From: JBNKZU01 sp050301795
GTDB lineage: Bacteria > Pseudomonadota > Gammaproteobacteria > Thiohalomonadales > Thiohalomonadaceae
Direction of reading: 5' to 3'
Length of the DNA: 64,000 bases
Assembly (NCBI GenBank): GCA_050301795.1
Contig: JBNKZU010000015.1
Location: forward strand, 124,001-188,000
Shown here: piece after piece, positions 8,705-17,481 of the stretch
Numbering within the stretch: the first letter of the stretch is position 1
Layout: every line of letters starts with the position of its first letter
The notes under the pieces: model-generated
Told to the model about the DNA's origin: nothing
Databases searched by the model: none
The model's input: only the letters and a program-made list of their open reading frames with translations
Position numbers and translations under genes: made by a program

Positions 8705-10219
8705 TTATTCCCTTTTCAGATCATCTGGAAGGCGTTTGATAATTTGCTGAATCATTTGTGGATCATCGCTAATCTCTTCGACGATAACCCCCTCTTGTTT
8801 ACGAAGGGTATCAACATCCAGCATCGTTCCAACCGGTAGCTCGTTAATGTTATGACGCTCTCCATCATCATCAATCACCTCACCTTTGGCATACGCAACG
8901 ACCAGCCGTGGTCCATCCCAGAAAACAAAGATCATAGAGTTCGGGATCGCCATCAATAGATGTGCAGGGATCGCTGTCATAGCGTTATAGCCCAAAACGA
9001 CACCACTTTTGATCTGGTTGACCGCAACCTTGGTGCTACCAACGGCAATATCGTAGGTCATCACAACCGGATAACGCACCGCCTCGTAGGTTGTTTTGAT
9101 AACCGCCTCGGCAGCACCAGCGACAGGGGCTCCTGCTGTGGCAACAACCTGGTTCACGACCCCGGCCGTTCCACCAGCAACGTAGGTTACCGGAACCATC
9201 GCTGCGGATGCGGTTGCTGTAGCGGCGAAAAAGCCCCCTTCAATCGTTGGAGAGACAAACTTAACCACACCCTTTCCCGTGTAATAGAGAGTTAATCCTG
9301 TTGATTGAATGGTTCTGCCTGAGATATAGGCAATGCTGCTTACGGGAAGGAAGACAGCCTGGGTTGCGGTCTTTATCGTATATTCACCCACCATGATCGC
9401 GGTTTGTGTAGTGGGTTTGACAATGGCGTGATAAATGGATGAGAGATAGCCCTGCAAGATATGCCAAAGGCCGCCAAGAGCATTATCTGAATGACCAGAA
9501 TCGTTATACTTCTCGATAAAGGCAGCCTTGGCACTACTCATCGCCTGTGGCCAGTCGGCACGGATATCGGTGGTTAACGCCTCATTCATGCGCTGACTCA
9601 ATTCAGCAATGTTACTAAAATCACTCTGAAGATTGGTGAAGTAGTCACCAGGAATCGACTTTAATTCCGCGAGATCCTCCTCGGTGCGTTCACCATAGGT
9701 AAGGTATCCATTCGAAAAACGCTCCCATGCCAGTGCGTAGAATCTCAATGAAAACCCGGTTGCCGCGACCCCGATTTCATGGGTTCCTTTTAAGAGCTTC
9801 TGTGATGTCGATGTCCCTTTGGCGAAGATAGATTGTGTGGTTTGTACCCCCTCGCCGAATCCTTTGGTTATATTTTCACTAAAGCGCTCGGTATCTTTGC
9901 CAAGCTCCGCTCTCATTTGTGCCAATGCCTCTGCCGATGAGGTGATGGCATTTTCCTTTGCATACTCCAGCGCCTTTTCGGTAGAGGTGATAACACTCCA
10001 CCCCTCTTTGTAGAGGGTTTCGTGTCCCCGAATATTGGCTTTGGTCAGGGGTATGATCTCTTCGGTGGACTTTTGTTGGCTGGTCTCTGCTACTGCAACA
10101 GAAAAGAGTGGCAACACTGTAATCAGGAGCAGCCCCAAGCGTAAAACTCGCTTTCCGGCTCTGGTTATCTCATCTGTTTTGAATGTTTGGCAGTGCATTG
10201 GCTCTATCGTGATTTCCAT
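8705..10219 (-). CDS. Exported protein of unknown function, paralogue of the adjacent 618-aa lipoprotein
   Basis: A 504-residue protein with a signal-like hydrophobic segment at about 26-44 (LGLLLITVLPLFSVAVAE), no lipobox, then a GHETLYKEG motif near 65. A helical middle and a hydrophobic Gly/Ala/Val-rich stretch (about 260-400) follow. The C-terminal domain contains GPRLVVAYAKGEVIDDDGE and ends IIKRLPDDLKRE. The architecture and end motifs match the downstream 618-residue protein, which begins five bases after its stop. The start is uncertain; Met8 is an alternative and neither has a strong ribosome binding site. It probably acts with its paralogue in the envelope. Confidence 0.72.
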   Translation of the reverse strand: MEITIEPMHCQTFKTDEITRAGKRVLRLGLLLITVLPLFSVAVAETSQQKSTEEIIPLTKANIRGHETLYKEGWSVITSTEKALEYAKENAITSSAEALAQMRAELGKDTERFSENITKGFGEGVQTTQSIFAKGTSTSQKLLKGTHEIGVAATGFSLRFYALAWERFSNGYLTYGERTEEDLAELKSIPGDYFTNLQSDFSNIAELSQRMNEALTTDIRADWPQAMSSAKAAFIEKYNDSGHSDNALGGLWHILQGYLSSIYHAIVKPTTQTAIMVGEYTIKTATQAVFLPVSSIAYISGRTIQSTGLTLYYTGKGVVKFVSPTIEGGFFAATATASAAMVPVTYVAGGTAGVVNQVVATAGAPVAGAAEAVIKTTYEAVRYPVVMTYDIAVGSTKVAVNQIKSGVVLGYNAMTAIPAHLLMAIPNSMIFVFWDGPRLVVAYAKGEVIDDDGERHNINELPVGTMLDVDTLRKQEGVIVEEISDDPQMIQQIIKRLPDDLKRE

Positions 10220-10299
10220 ATTTTTGAAGAACTATACACTATTTTAGTGGCATGAATATCTGGTCGTTAGCGGGTGTGACTGCGCGACCGTGGTCTGAG

Positions 10300-10977
10300 C
10301 TATCTTTGTGTGGTGACCGCCTGAAGTAGTCGGTTAAAGAGGTTTTGGTTACCGTTCTTTTGAGCGTGAACCAGAGCGGTAACACCTTCACGATCTTTGG
10401 TATACACAGAGGCACCGGCAATGATCAAATGATCCACTACATCAGCATGACCACCCTTCACCGCCCACATCAATGCACTGTTGCCACCAATATCTCTCTT
10501 TTCGATCTCTGGTTGATGTGCCAAAAGTATATCCACAACCTCAAGATGCCCCTCTTTCGCTGCCCATATCAGCGGTGTCCATCTCATTGAGATATCGCTT
10601 TGGTTGATATCAGCATTTGACGATAACAGCGTCTCGACAACCTCAGAATGATTGTTGCCAGCAGCAACCATTAGTGCGGTATAGCTCCCCTCATCACTAT
10701 CATTTGCATCGGCACCCTGGTGTAACAGTAACCTGACAATATCGTTATGCCCCTTTGAGGCCGCCATCAATAGTGCCGACCAACTACAGTGATCGCGCAG
10801 ATGAATATCGGCACCCCTGGCAACAAGTTGTCTGGCCTTATCCAGATCACCCGACTCGGCGGCAAGAATCAGTGGCGTTCTCCCTTTCTCATTACGAGCA
10901 TCAGGATCACTGCATCCGAACAGGGTAGCAACACTCAGCATGAGGATTAAAAGGGGCTGTTTAAGTATCGACTTCAT
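10300..10977 (-). CDS. Ankyrin-repeat lipoprotein
   Basis: A 225-residue protein with a lipoprotein signal (LFGC, Cys22) followed by about six ankyrin repeats from residue 30 to the end. Recurrent units of the form GRTPLILAAESGDLDKARQL, WSALLMAASKGH and TPLIWAAKEGHLEVVDILL are visible. Ankyrin arrays bind protein partners, and the lipid anchor places this one in the envelope. It lies about 80 bases upstream of the tandem paralogues on the same strand, so all three may form one operon. It diverges from the redox operon at 11163. Confidence 0.88.
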   Translation of the reverse strand: MKSILKQPLLILMLSVATLFGCSDPDARNEKGRTPLILAAESGDLDKARQLVARGADIHLRDHCSWSALLMAASKGHNDIVRLLLHQGADANDSDEGSYTALMVAAGNNHSEVVETLLSSNADINQSDISMRWTPLIWAAKEGHLEVVDILLAHQPEIEKRDIGGNSALMWAVKGGHADVVDHLIIAGASVYTKDREGVTALVHAQKNGNQNLFNRLLQAVTTQR

Positions 10978-10990
10978 AGGAGACTAATCA

Positions 10991-11019
10991 TTGACGTTTT
11001 ATATTGATGATGCTGTAAC
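10991..11019 (+). promoter_or_regulatory. Candidate sigma-70 promoter of the redox operon
   Basis: TTGACG is followed after 17 bases by TGTAAC, a good -35 and a fair -10. It points toward the gene at 11163, leaving a leader of about 135 bases. A perfect inverted repeat overlaps its -10 region. Confidence 0.4.
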
Positions 11020-11035
11020 TTTGTTACAACAAAGT
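11018..11035. promoter_or_regulatory. Perfect 8-bp inverted repeat, candidate operator
   Basis: ACTTTGTT-AC-AACAAAGT is an 18-base perfect dyad lying on the -10/start region of the candidate promoter for the redox operon, in the divergent space shared with the ankyrin gene. Its size and position suit a dimeric repressor. The regulator is not identified. Confidence 0.5.
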
Positions 11036-11162
11036 GATGAAATACTACTCCAGATTAAGCCTAGTATTAATAAGGTTAATTCATCTATATTTCAGGATAT
11101 GCTGATATTGTTTCCTCACACTTATTCATAGCCTATCGATTATTATTTTAGGGATAAACCGA

Positions 11163-12425
11163 ATGAACACCTCAACACTTGCGCTGATCATTTTTGCCGC
11201 AATCTTGATACAGGTAGCGGTGTTCATGTTTATGGGATATCAACGCCGCAAAAACGAGCTTATCAACAGCTCGACAACTCACTCCACCTTCAAAGGTGAA
11301 AGTGCCACTGCGCCGACCCCATCAAACAATCCCCCGATTTCCTGGGAAGGATTCAGAGAGTTTATTGTCCAACGCAAAGTCGTTGAAGATGATGCTCAAT
11401 CAATCTGTTCCTTTTATCTGGTGCCAGAAGATGGATTGCCACTTCCCGCCTTTAAAGCAGGGCAATTCCTTACCTTCAGGCTAAACGTCACGAACCCATC
11501 GACGGGTAATTCCACAACTGTGATTCGGTGTTATTCGCTTTCGGATGCCCCCAACACCGATTATTACCGTGTGTCGATCAAACGGGTTCCGGCGCCCCCT
11601 AATCATCCAGAGTATTCCCCAGGTCTTTCTTCAAATCATTTCCACGACCATATTCACGAAGGCAGTCGGCTTGAGGTTAGGGCACCCTCTGGTCACTTCT
11701 ACTGTGATGGGGAAGGGTCACGACCTGTCGTGTTGATTGCCGGAGGTATTGGCATCACACCAATGTTAAGCATCGTCAACACGCTGTTGAATCAGAACGA
11801 TAAGCGGGATATCTATCTTTTTTATGGGGTGCGCAATGGTCATGAACAGATCATGAAACATCATTTAAGATCGCTAAGTGAGGATATCGATAATTTCCAT
11901 CTACATCTGTGTTACAGCTCACCAAACAGTGATGATCAGGAGGGTGTCGACTTTCAGCACCACGGACGTGTTGATGTCACATTGCTCAAAAACACACTCA
12001 AATATAATCGTTATCAGTTTTTTGTCTGCGGTCCTAAAACAATGATGGAGAGTATTGTGCCGGATCTTGAGACATGGGGCGTCAGCCATGACGATATCTT
12101 TTACGAATCGTTTGGCCCTGCAACTCTCATCAAGCCATCGCCTTTAGCAACAGATGATGAGATTAAACACCCGATAAACATTACCTTTAGTCAATCAGGA
12201 AAAAAACTTGCCTGGGATCCATCCTATGCATCGATCCTGGAGTTTGCAGAGGCGAATCAGATTAAGGTTGAATCGGGTTGTCGTGCTGGTAGCTGTGGTT
12301 GCTGCCAAACCGAAATATCAAAAGGCGATGTCCACTACCTTCAGGAAACCGATGTCGATATCAGTGACGGACACTGCCTGATCTGCGTCACAATCCCTGA
12401 AAACGATCTGATATTAAATGTTTGA
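11163..12425 (+). CDS. Membrane-anchored FAD/NAD(P)H reductase with C-terminal 2Fe-2S domain
   Basis: A 420-residue flavoprotein. It has an N-terminal membrane helix (about 6-26), a ferredoxin-reductase-type FAD domain with RCYS at 122-125, an NAD(P) domain with AGGIGITP (193-200) and a CGPKTMM motif, and a plant-type 2Fe-2S domain. The cluster ligands are Cys373, Cys378, Cys381 and Cys405 or Cys408. It would move electrons from NAD(P)H through flavin to the iron-sulfur centre. The layout resembles Hcr-, NqrF- and oxygenase-reductase proteins. A small membrane protein and an octahaem cytochrome follow directly, suggesting electron exchange with a periplasmic cytochrome. Confidence 0.88.
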   Translation: MNTSTLALIIFAAILIQVAVFMFMGYQRRKNELINSSTTHSTFKGESATAPTPSNNPPISWEGFREFIVQRKVVEDDAQSICSFYLVPEDGLPLPAFKAGQFLTFRLNVTNPSTGNSTTVIRCYSLSDAPNTDYYRVSIKRVPAPPNHPEYSPGLSSNHFHDHIHEGSRLEVRAPSGHFYCDGEGSRPVVLIAGGIGITPMLSIVNTLLNQNDKRDIYLFYGVRNGHEQIMKHHLRSLSEDIDNFHLHLCYSSPNSDDQEGVDFQHHGRVDVTLLKNTLKYNRYQFFVCGPKTMMESIVPDLETWGVSHDDIFYESFGPATLIKPSPLATDDEIKHPINITFSQSGKKLAWDPSYASILEFAEANQIKVESGCRAGSCGCCQTEISKGDVHYLQETDVDISDGHCLICVTIPENDLILNV

Positions 12426-12428
12426 GAA

Positions 12429-13013
12429 TTGATGATGAATCGATCGCTGTTTCAAAAAGAGGTGATTCCGTTTTATCGGATTTTCGGTTTGCTGATCCTT
12501 GCAACCATAATTATCGATGCACTGCTGCACCAACTGGATCTGGTCTGGATCGGACGCTATCTTGGTATTCCTGGTACGCTGTTAATCCTCTCTTCATTTG
12601 TCTACTCATTGCGTAAGCGCAAGATCATTAACAGAGGAAAACCAAAAAGCCTGCTCGCGATGCATGAGACCCTTACCTGGATAGGGGCATTATTGATTCT
12701 TGTTCATGCCGGTATTCATATCTACTCCATTTTGCCATGGCTCGCCCTGCTTGCGATGCTTGTCAATGTCGCCAGCGGTCTGACCGGAAAGTATCTTCTG
12801 GAACGCTCACGTCGCTTTATGGCCGAGAAGCGAGACTACTACCGTCAGCAAGGACTTGATGAGGATGAGACAGAGCGGCGTCTGTTTCGGGATGCGATCA
12901 CCTTCGATCTGATGAAAAAGTGGAGAACCATCCACCTGCCGATCACCCTTGCGTTTGCGGTACTCGGACTAATCCATATTCTTACCATATTTCTATTCTG
13001 GCAATGGCGATGA
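12429..13013 (+). CDS. Multi-pass membrane protein, possible b-type cytochrome
   Basis: A 194-residue protein with about five hydrophobic segments (near 16-36, 44-60, 80-97, 100-120, 170-192). Histidines sit in or next to the helices (His33, His78, His92, His96, His168, His182) and could ligate haem b. No firm family match is made; the pattern is reminiscent of ferric-reductase-like or small cytochrome b subunits. It starts three bases after the reductase stop and its TGA overlaps the ATG of the cytochrome gene (ATGA). It would therefore carry electrons across the membrane between the two partners. Confidence 0.7.
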   Translation: MMMNRSLFQKEVIPFYRIFGLLILATIIIDALLHQLDLVWIGRYLGIPGTLLILSSFVYSLRKRKIINRGKPKSLLAMHETLTWIGALLILVHAGIHIYSILPWLALLAMLVNVASGLTGKYLLERSRRFMAEKRDYYRQQGLDEDETERRLFRDAITFDLMKKWRTIHLPITLAFAVLGLIHILTIFLFWQWR

Positions 13014-13789
13014 ACAGCAAAACCATCACACTTATTGTTGCCGTAAATCTGCTGATACTCCTGGTACTGACACTGTTGATGCCACACCTGATGATCAGCC
13101 CCGGCAAACCGATCGACGCACATGCGAAGATGGCAAACGACTGTTTTGCCTGTCATACCCCATTTATTGGCAGTACCGCTGATAAATGCATAACCTGCCA
13201 CAAGGTTCCTGAGATCAGCCTAAAAACCACCAAGGGGTTGGCGATCGAAAAAGAGAAAAAGAGTGTTGCCTTTCATCAAAAACTCACAGAGTCAGATTGT
13301 GTCGCCTGCCATAGCGATCACAAAGGTGTAAAAGCATTCCGTCCGATTAGCCAGTTCTCACACAAGCTGCTTGAACCGGAACTGGAGAAACAGTGCAACA
13401 GTTGTCATAACAATCCAAAAGACTCACTGCACCAGAAGATTAAGGGCAATTGCCAACAGTGCCACTCTCAGGAGTCCTGGCAGCCAGCCACCTTTGAGCA
13501 TGACAAATTCTTCCGCTTTGATCGTGATCATGAAACCGACTGTGAAACCTGTCATATCAACAATGACTACAGCGACTACACCTGTTATGGCTGCCACGAA
13601 CACTCGCGTTCAAAGATCCGCGAAGAGCATGTCGAAGAGGGAATCTATGACTACGAGAAATGTAGCGAGTGTCATCGTAGTGGTGATGAACATGAGGCAG
13701 AACGGCTATGGAAAAGTAAACGCTACGGCGGGAGTGATAACTTTGAGCGCTCTTATAAAAAGAAAAAACATGACGATGATGATGACTAA
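13010..13789 (+). CDS. Octahaem c-type cytochrome, membrane anchored
   Basis: A 259-residue protein with an N-terminal anchor helix (about 6-26) and eight CXXCH haem sites starting at Cys45, 60, 97, 129, 148, 178, 192 and 218. Extra histidines between them can be distal ligands. The spacing is of the cytochrome c3/c7 kind. The tail is charged (KKKKH followed by five Asp). The start at 13010 is set by the four-base ATGA overlap with the upstream gene; ATG 13004 is an alternative. The protein should face the periplasm and exchange electrons with the membrane protein and reductase encoded before it. The terminal partner is unknown. Confidence 0.92.
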   Translation: MNSKTITLIVAVNLLILLVLTLLMPHLMISPGKPIDAHAKMANDCFACHTPFIGSTADKCITCHKVPEISLKTTKGLAIEKEKKSVAFHQKLTESDCVACHSDHKGVKAFRPISQFSHKLLEPELEKQCNSCHNNPKDSLHQKIKGNCQQCHSQESWQPATFEHDKFFRFDRDHETDCETCHINNDYSDYTCYGCHEHSRSKIREEHVEEGIYDYEKCSECHRSGDEHEAERLWKSKRYGGSDNFERSYKKKKHDDDDD

Positions 13790-13813
13790 AATCAGAACGT
13801 CCCTGTTTTGATT
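13790..13813 (+). terminator. Weak hairpin between redox operon and tRNA-Val
   Basis: AATCAGAAC and GTTTTGATT form a nine-base stem with one G-U pair around a six-base loop, starting right at the cytochrome stop codon. The following U-run is poor, so termination is uncertain. Confidence 0.35.
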
Positions 13814-13822
13814 CTTGTGTTC

Positions 13823-13898
13823 TGGTGGGTGCTGCAGGGATCGAACCTGCGACCCTCGCCTTGTAAGGGCGATGCTCTCCCAGCTGAGCTAAGCACCC
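13823..13898 (-). tRNA. tRNA-Val (UAC anticodon)
   Basis: The minus strand gives a 76-base cloverleaf starting GGGTGCTTAGCTCAG and ending in an encoded CCA. The acceptor stem GGGTGC pairs with GCACCC. The anticodon loop is CTTACAA, reading GUA valine codons. The T loop GGTTCGATCC is standard. It stands alone, without a neighbouring tRNA. Confidence 0.97.
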
Positions 13899-13964
13899 GA
13901 GAAGGGTGCGCAATATAGGGAGTTCGACCCTAAGTGTCAATCAGATTTTTTTGACTTGTATTAA

Positions 13965-14447
13965 TTAGCTCTTGTCGAGCAGTGCCTGAATGATTTCGTC
14001 CCTCGCATCATGTTGCTCAATCTCTTCAACTGCTGTCCATGAGAGATCACTCTCTAGTCTGTAGGAGCCACAGTATTGATGCGGAGGGGCTCCTCCCCAC
14101 TCCTGCGGTGCAAGCATGGAGAAGTATTCTCCATCTGCTTTAGAATAGAGATGATAGATCCGTCCGGGTTGTCGCTTGAAGTTGCATTTGGCACGATGAA
14201 GCTGCTGACTGTGTCGGGTGTCTTCTAACACCTTTTGTGCTTCAGCCTGTAGTGCCCGAATTTGATCTGCAATAAGCTTCAACTTGCCATGTGCATTGGT
14301 GCTAAGCATGTTATCTGCCTTTGCTATCTCCTTTGCCATATCAACAAGATCTGTCACTGGTGCCATGCGTCTTACCGGATAGGGTGCGCTATTATCTGAT
14401 CCCTGGTGTACTTCTCCCTGATATCGATTGCCTTGTTCTTTACTCAC
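13965..14447 (-). CDS. DUF2452 domain protein
   Basis: A 160-residue soluble protein with the features of DUF2452: a helical segment with AHGKLKLIADQIRALQAEA (about 53-71), then GRIYHLYSKADGEYFSML and a tryptophan-rich SWTAVEEIEQHD end. The function of the family is unknown. Its start overlaps the end of the upstream flavoprotein gene by four bases, so the two are translationally coupled. Confidence 0.8.
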   Translation of the reverse strand: MSKEQGNRYQGEVHQGSDNSAPYPVRRMAPVTDLVDMAKEIAKADNMLSTNAHGKLKLIADQIRALQAEAQKVLEDTRHSQQLHRAKCNFKRQPGRIYHLYSKADGEYFSMLAPQEWGGAPPHQYCGSYRLESDLSWTAVEEIEQHDARDEIIQALLDKS

Positions 14448-15628
14448 ACCACCTCACCTGCTGCATGTCCACTCGACCATGCCCACTGTAGATTAAACCC
14501 TCCAAGCTGACCGGTAACATCAACCACCTCACCAATAAAATAGAGTCCATCAACCCTCTTTGCCATCATTGTTTTTGAGGAGAGCTCATCGGTGTCCACT
14601 CCGCCGCGTGTCGCCTCTGCTGTACGATAGCCCTCACTACCAGCAGGTAAAACCTGCCAATTTTGAAATGCTTTGATGACTCTGCCCAGCTCTTCAGCGC
14701 TATATTGATTCATCGCTTTATCCTCAATCCTGCTGTCCTGCATCCTTGTTTCGACAACTCGCTTGGGGAGCCACTGCGTAAGAAAACGCCTTAGCGACTG
14801 TTTTGGGTGTTCTGCTTTATGGTGCTGATACTCCAACGCCAGATCGTGATCCGGCAACAAGTTGATCACTATCACCTCTCCCGATTGCCAATAGTTTGAG
14901 GCCTGTAGTATCACTGGTCCTGAGAGTCCTCGATGTGTAAAGAGCAGTGCTTCACGAAATGTCTGCCCCGATTCTGTAGTCACACTGGCATCAACACTGA
15001 TACCACTAAGGGGTTGATAAACTGTTTTGTCTTGCTGTGAAAGCGTCAGCGCGACAAGTGCCGCCTGTGTGGGAATGATCCCTAATCCAAACTGCTGTGC
15101 AAGCTTCAACCCTAATGGTGTCGCTCCCATACGCGGTATCGATAATCCGCCAGTCGCAACAACCAGTGAATCGCAGGAGTACCGTCCCTTTGAGGTTTCT
15201 ATCTCAAATCGCTGTTCAGTTTTTGTTACACAGGAGATTTTGGTCTGATATTGAAAGGCCACCGCGCCTTTTTTGCACTCGGATAACAGCATCTCGACAA
15301 TCTGTTTTGCGCTCTGTTTGCAGAAAAGCTGACCGTGCTCACGCTCCTGCCATTGGATTTGATAGCGGCTAACAAGATCAATAAAGTCCCACTGTGAATA
15401 GCGAGCGAGTGCTGATTTACAAAAATGAGGATTGTTTGAAACGTAGTTTGACGGCTCGGTATAGAGATTTGTGAAATTACACCGTCCACCACCGGCTATC
15501 AGAATCTTGCTTCCCGGTTTATCAACGTGGTCAAGAACCAATACCTGACGCCCACGTAAACCTGCTGTTGCGGCACACATCAAACCTGCGGCACCGGCTC
15601 CGAGTATTATTATTTCTTGATGATTCAT
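14444..15628 (-). CDS. BaiN/RdsA family (YhiN/HI0933-like) NAD(P)/FAD-dependent oxidoreductase
   Basis: A 394-residue flavoprotein with an N-terminal dinucleotide fold (ILGAGAAGLMCA, residues 8-19), the family signature KILIAGGGRCNFTN (about 41-54), and a C-terminal FAD-contact stretch with FIGEVVDVTGQLGGFNLQWA. Length and motifs fit the HI0933 family. Members catalyse flavin-dependent reductions, but the physiological substrate of most is not known. The gene overlaps the DUF2452 gene by four bases. Confidence 0.9.
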   Translation of the reverse strand: MNHQEIIILGAGAAGLMCAATAGLRGRQVLVLDHVDKPGSKILIAGGGRCNFTNLYTEPSNYVSNNPHFCKSALARYSQWDFIDLVSRYQIQWQEREHGQLFCKQSAKQIVEMLLSECKKGAVAFQYQTKISCVTKTEQRFEIETSKGRYSCDSLVVATGGLSIPRMGATPLGLKLAQQFGLGIIPTQAALVALTLSQQDKTVYQPLSGISVDASVTTESGQTFREALLFTHRGLSGPVILQASNYWQSGEVIVINLLPDHDLALEYQHHKAEHPKQSLRRFLTQWLPKRVVETRMQDSRIEDKAMNQYSAEELGRVIKAFQNWQVLPAGSEGYRTAEATRGGVDTDELSSKTMMAKRVDGLYFIGEVVDVTGQLGGFNLQWAWSSGHAAGEVV

Positions 15629-15833
15629 TTTGTCATTATTAATGATTCAAATTATATTTTTCCACTAAAAGTGTTAATGATTGCATCAAGAAGCGATCAG
15701 TGTGACGATGTTTGAATAAATCGTTCGATTTTTCTGAAAAAATCGGGTTTATCCGTGGCTGATATAATGAAATAATTGTCGAATTACCATAGGATATTAA
15801 AAAAATAAATATACTAATTATGAGGAGTTCATA

Positions 15834-17432
15834 ATGAGCGACGATAAGAAGTCGGACGATATTGAAAATAGTTCCGATGAGCTCAATGGGGATGATGAGC
15901 TGTTCTCTGATTTCCATGATCTATTTCCGGATGACACGGATGAGAGCGAGCTTGGCGAAACAAGTACTGAAGCAGCAGATGTTGAAGAGATTGAAAACGA
16001 TAGCGAGTTAGATGAGCTCAACTCTATCCTTGACGATTTTGAAAAGAAGCTTGGGGCAGAAGATGAGGCTGATGAGAATGCGTTCTCTATCGAAGAGCCT
16101 TTTGATGATGCCCTTGATGCGACTCCCCAGATAACTTCCGAACCCGAATCTGAGCCAGATTCCTTTGATGATGAACTCGACAACCCTGAGATTGATCTGA
16201 TCGAAGATGAGGATGAGGAGGATGACTTTAGCTTTGAGGTTGATGATAGTTTAAGTGATGAGCCGCTTGATTTTGATCTCGATCCAATGACAACGAATGA
16301 TGACAATGATTCCGATGATGGGGTCGATGTCTTTGCTGAGGAAGAGGTTGAACCTGATTTTGAGGATGATGATGAGTTCTCGACTGCGCTATCGGATGAC
16401 GCAAATGATGATGACGAATTCGCGATGGATTCAGACCTATCCTCTGAGGAGGAGGCCGAACTTTCATCTATCATCGATGATCAGGACGAAGAGAGTCCTA
16501 TGGAGCAGGATCTATTTAATGATCCTGAGAATGAATCAGATGCACTTGATGAAGAAGAGTTCTCAGAGCAGGATGAGCTTAATGAAGATGGTTTTGAGGA
16601 AAACGATCTGGACGAAGATCTGGCTGAGCTGGATCTTGGTACGCCTGCAATGGTCGCATCAGCTGCGGCTTCTAGCATTGAGCACGAGGGAGCACCAACC
16701 GAGCCACCACACAAGGTTAATCAAGGTAATGATATGAGTAAGAAATTAGGTATCTTTTTGTTCCTGCTTGCGCTGATTATTGGTGGTGCTGGAGCATTTA
16801 TGGCGTTTACAGCTTCGAGTGGACTAACCATGGCATTGGCTGAGATCGAGACCCTAAAGAACCAAAAAGCTGCCGCCACGAGAAGTGATCCTCGCATCCC
16901 GAAGATTGCTGAGTCGGTGGATCAACTCAATACTCGACTCAACGAGATTGCGGCTATTATCGACGGTCCAATTAGCCACATGAATGAAAGTGGTGATGCC
17001 AACGAAAGCGAAGCCATGAAAAAGATTGAGGCTTTGAGTCAGCACATCAGTATGGTTGACGAGGTTATCTCTGCGCTTGAATCTCAACAGGAGAAGCTGG
17101 CTATTGCGATCTCTTCCACCCCTGCAAGAAAAACAGAAGCAACAACCTCTGTTGACACTCCAGAAGTGGCTGCATCACAACCTGAGCCCTCTTCTAGCGG
17201 ACGCTGGTCACTAAATCTTCAATCACTCTCTAGTGAAAAAAATGCAATGGAGACAGTAAAGGAGCTTAAGGATATCGGGGTAAGTGCGGTTATGCGTAAA
17301 TCAACCAGTGGTGATAAAGTCTGGCATCGTGTTCGTATTGAAGGCTTTAATACCTATAACGAGGCAAAAGCATACATTAAAAAGCTGCCGGTCAGCCCAC
17401 TAACCGCTAACCCATGGGTAACCAATAATTAG
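15834..17432 (+). CDS. Highly acidic single-pass membrane protein with C-terminal SPOR domain
   Basis: A 532-residue protein in three parts. Residues 1-300 are dominated by Asp and Glu, with Ser and Leu but very few basic residues. A membrane helix lies at about 305-327 (LGIFLFLLALIIGG). The periplasmic part has a coiled-coil-like stretch (about 330-425) and a C-terminal SPOR domain (about 455-532, RWSLNLQSL ... ITKLP-like end). SPOR domains bind denuded peptidoglycan at division septa, so a cell-envelope or division role is likely. The acidic cytoplasmic region resembles those of FimV- or GspN-associated proteins only in composition. AGGAG precedes the ATG, and a strong terminator follows. 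Confidence 0.8.
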   Translation: MSDDKKSDDIENSSDELNGDDELFSDFHDLFPDDTDESELGETSTEAADVEEIENDSELDELNSILDDFEKKLGAEDEADENAFSIEEPFDDALDATPQITSEPESEPDSFDDELDNPEIDLIEDEDEEDDFSFEVDDSLSDEPLDFDLDPMTTNDDNDSDDGVDVFAEEEVEPDFEDDDEFSTALSDDANDDDEFAMDSDLSSEEEAELSSIIDDQDEESPMEQDLFNDPENESDALDEEEFSEQDELNEDGFEENDLDEDLAELDLGTPAMVASAAASSIEHEGAPTEPPHKVNQGNDMSKKLGIFLFLLALIIGGAGAFMAFTASSGLTMALAEIETLKNQKAAATRSDPRIPKIAESVDQLNTRLNEIAAIIDGPISHMNESGDANESEAMKKIEALSQHISMVDEVISALESQQEKLAIAISSTPARKTEATTSVDTPEVAASQPEPSSSGRWSLNLQSLSSEKNAMETVKELKDIGVSAVMRKSTSGDKVWHRVRIEGFNTYNEAKAYIKKLPVSPLTANPWVTNN

Positions 17433-17448
17433 ACCACTATTACTGCTT

Positions 17449-17480
17449 TAAAAAAGCCGCTACTTCAGCGGCTTTTTTTT
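17449..17480. terminator. Bidirectional rho-independent terminator
   Basis: AAAAAGCCGC and GCGGCTTTTT form a stem around a seven-base loop, followed by eight T on the plus strand and a T-run on the minus strand. It serves the SPOR gene and the convergent antitoxin-like gene. Confidence 0.9.
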
Positions 17481-17481
17481 G

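Noticed and set aside
13371..13940. ORFs overlapping the cytochrome end and the tRNA on both strands
   Set aside because: They run through the tRNA-Val or read the haem-site codons in another frame.
15726..15745. Inverted repeat CGATTTTT-CTGA-AAAAATCG upstream of the acidic SPOR gene
   Set aside because: AT-rich and about 90 bases from the start; too little to separate an operator from chance.
15818..16474. Long minus-strand Ser-rich ORF (218 aa)
   Set aside because: It is the antisense of the Asp/Glu-rich part of the SPOR gene; GAT/GAG codons read backwards as Ser and Leu. No start signal or family features.
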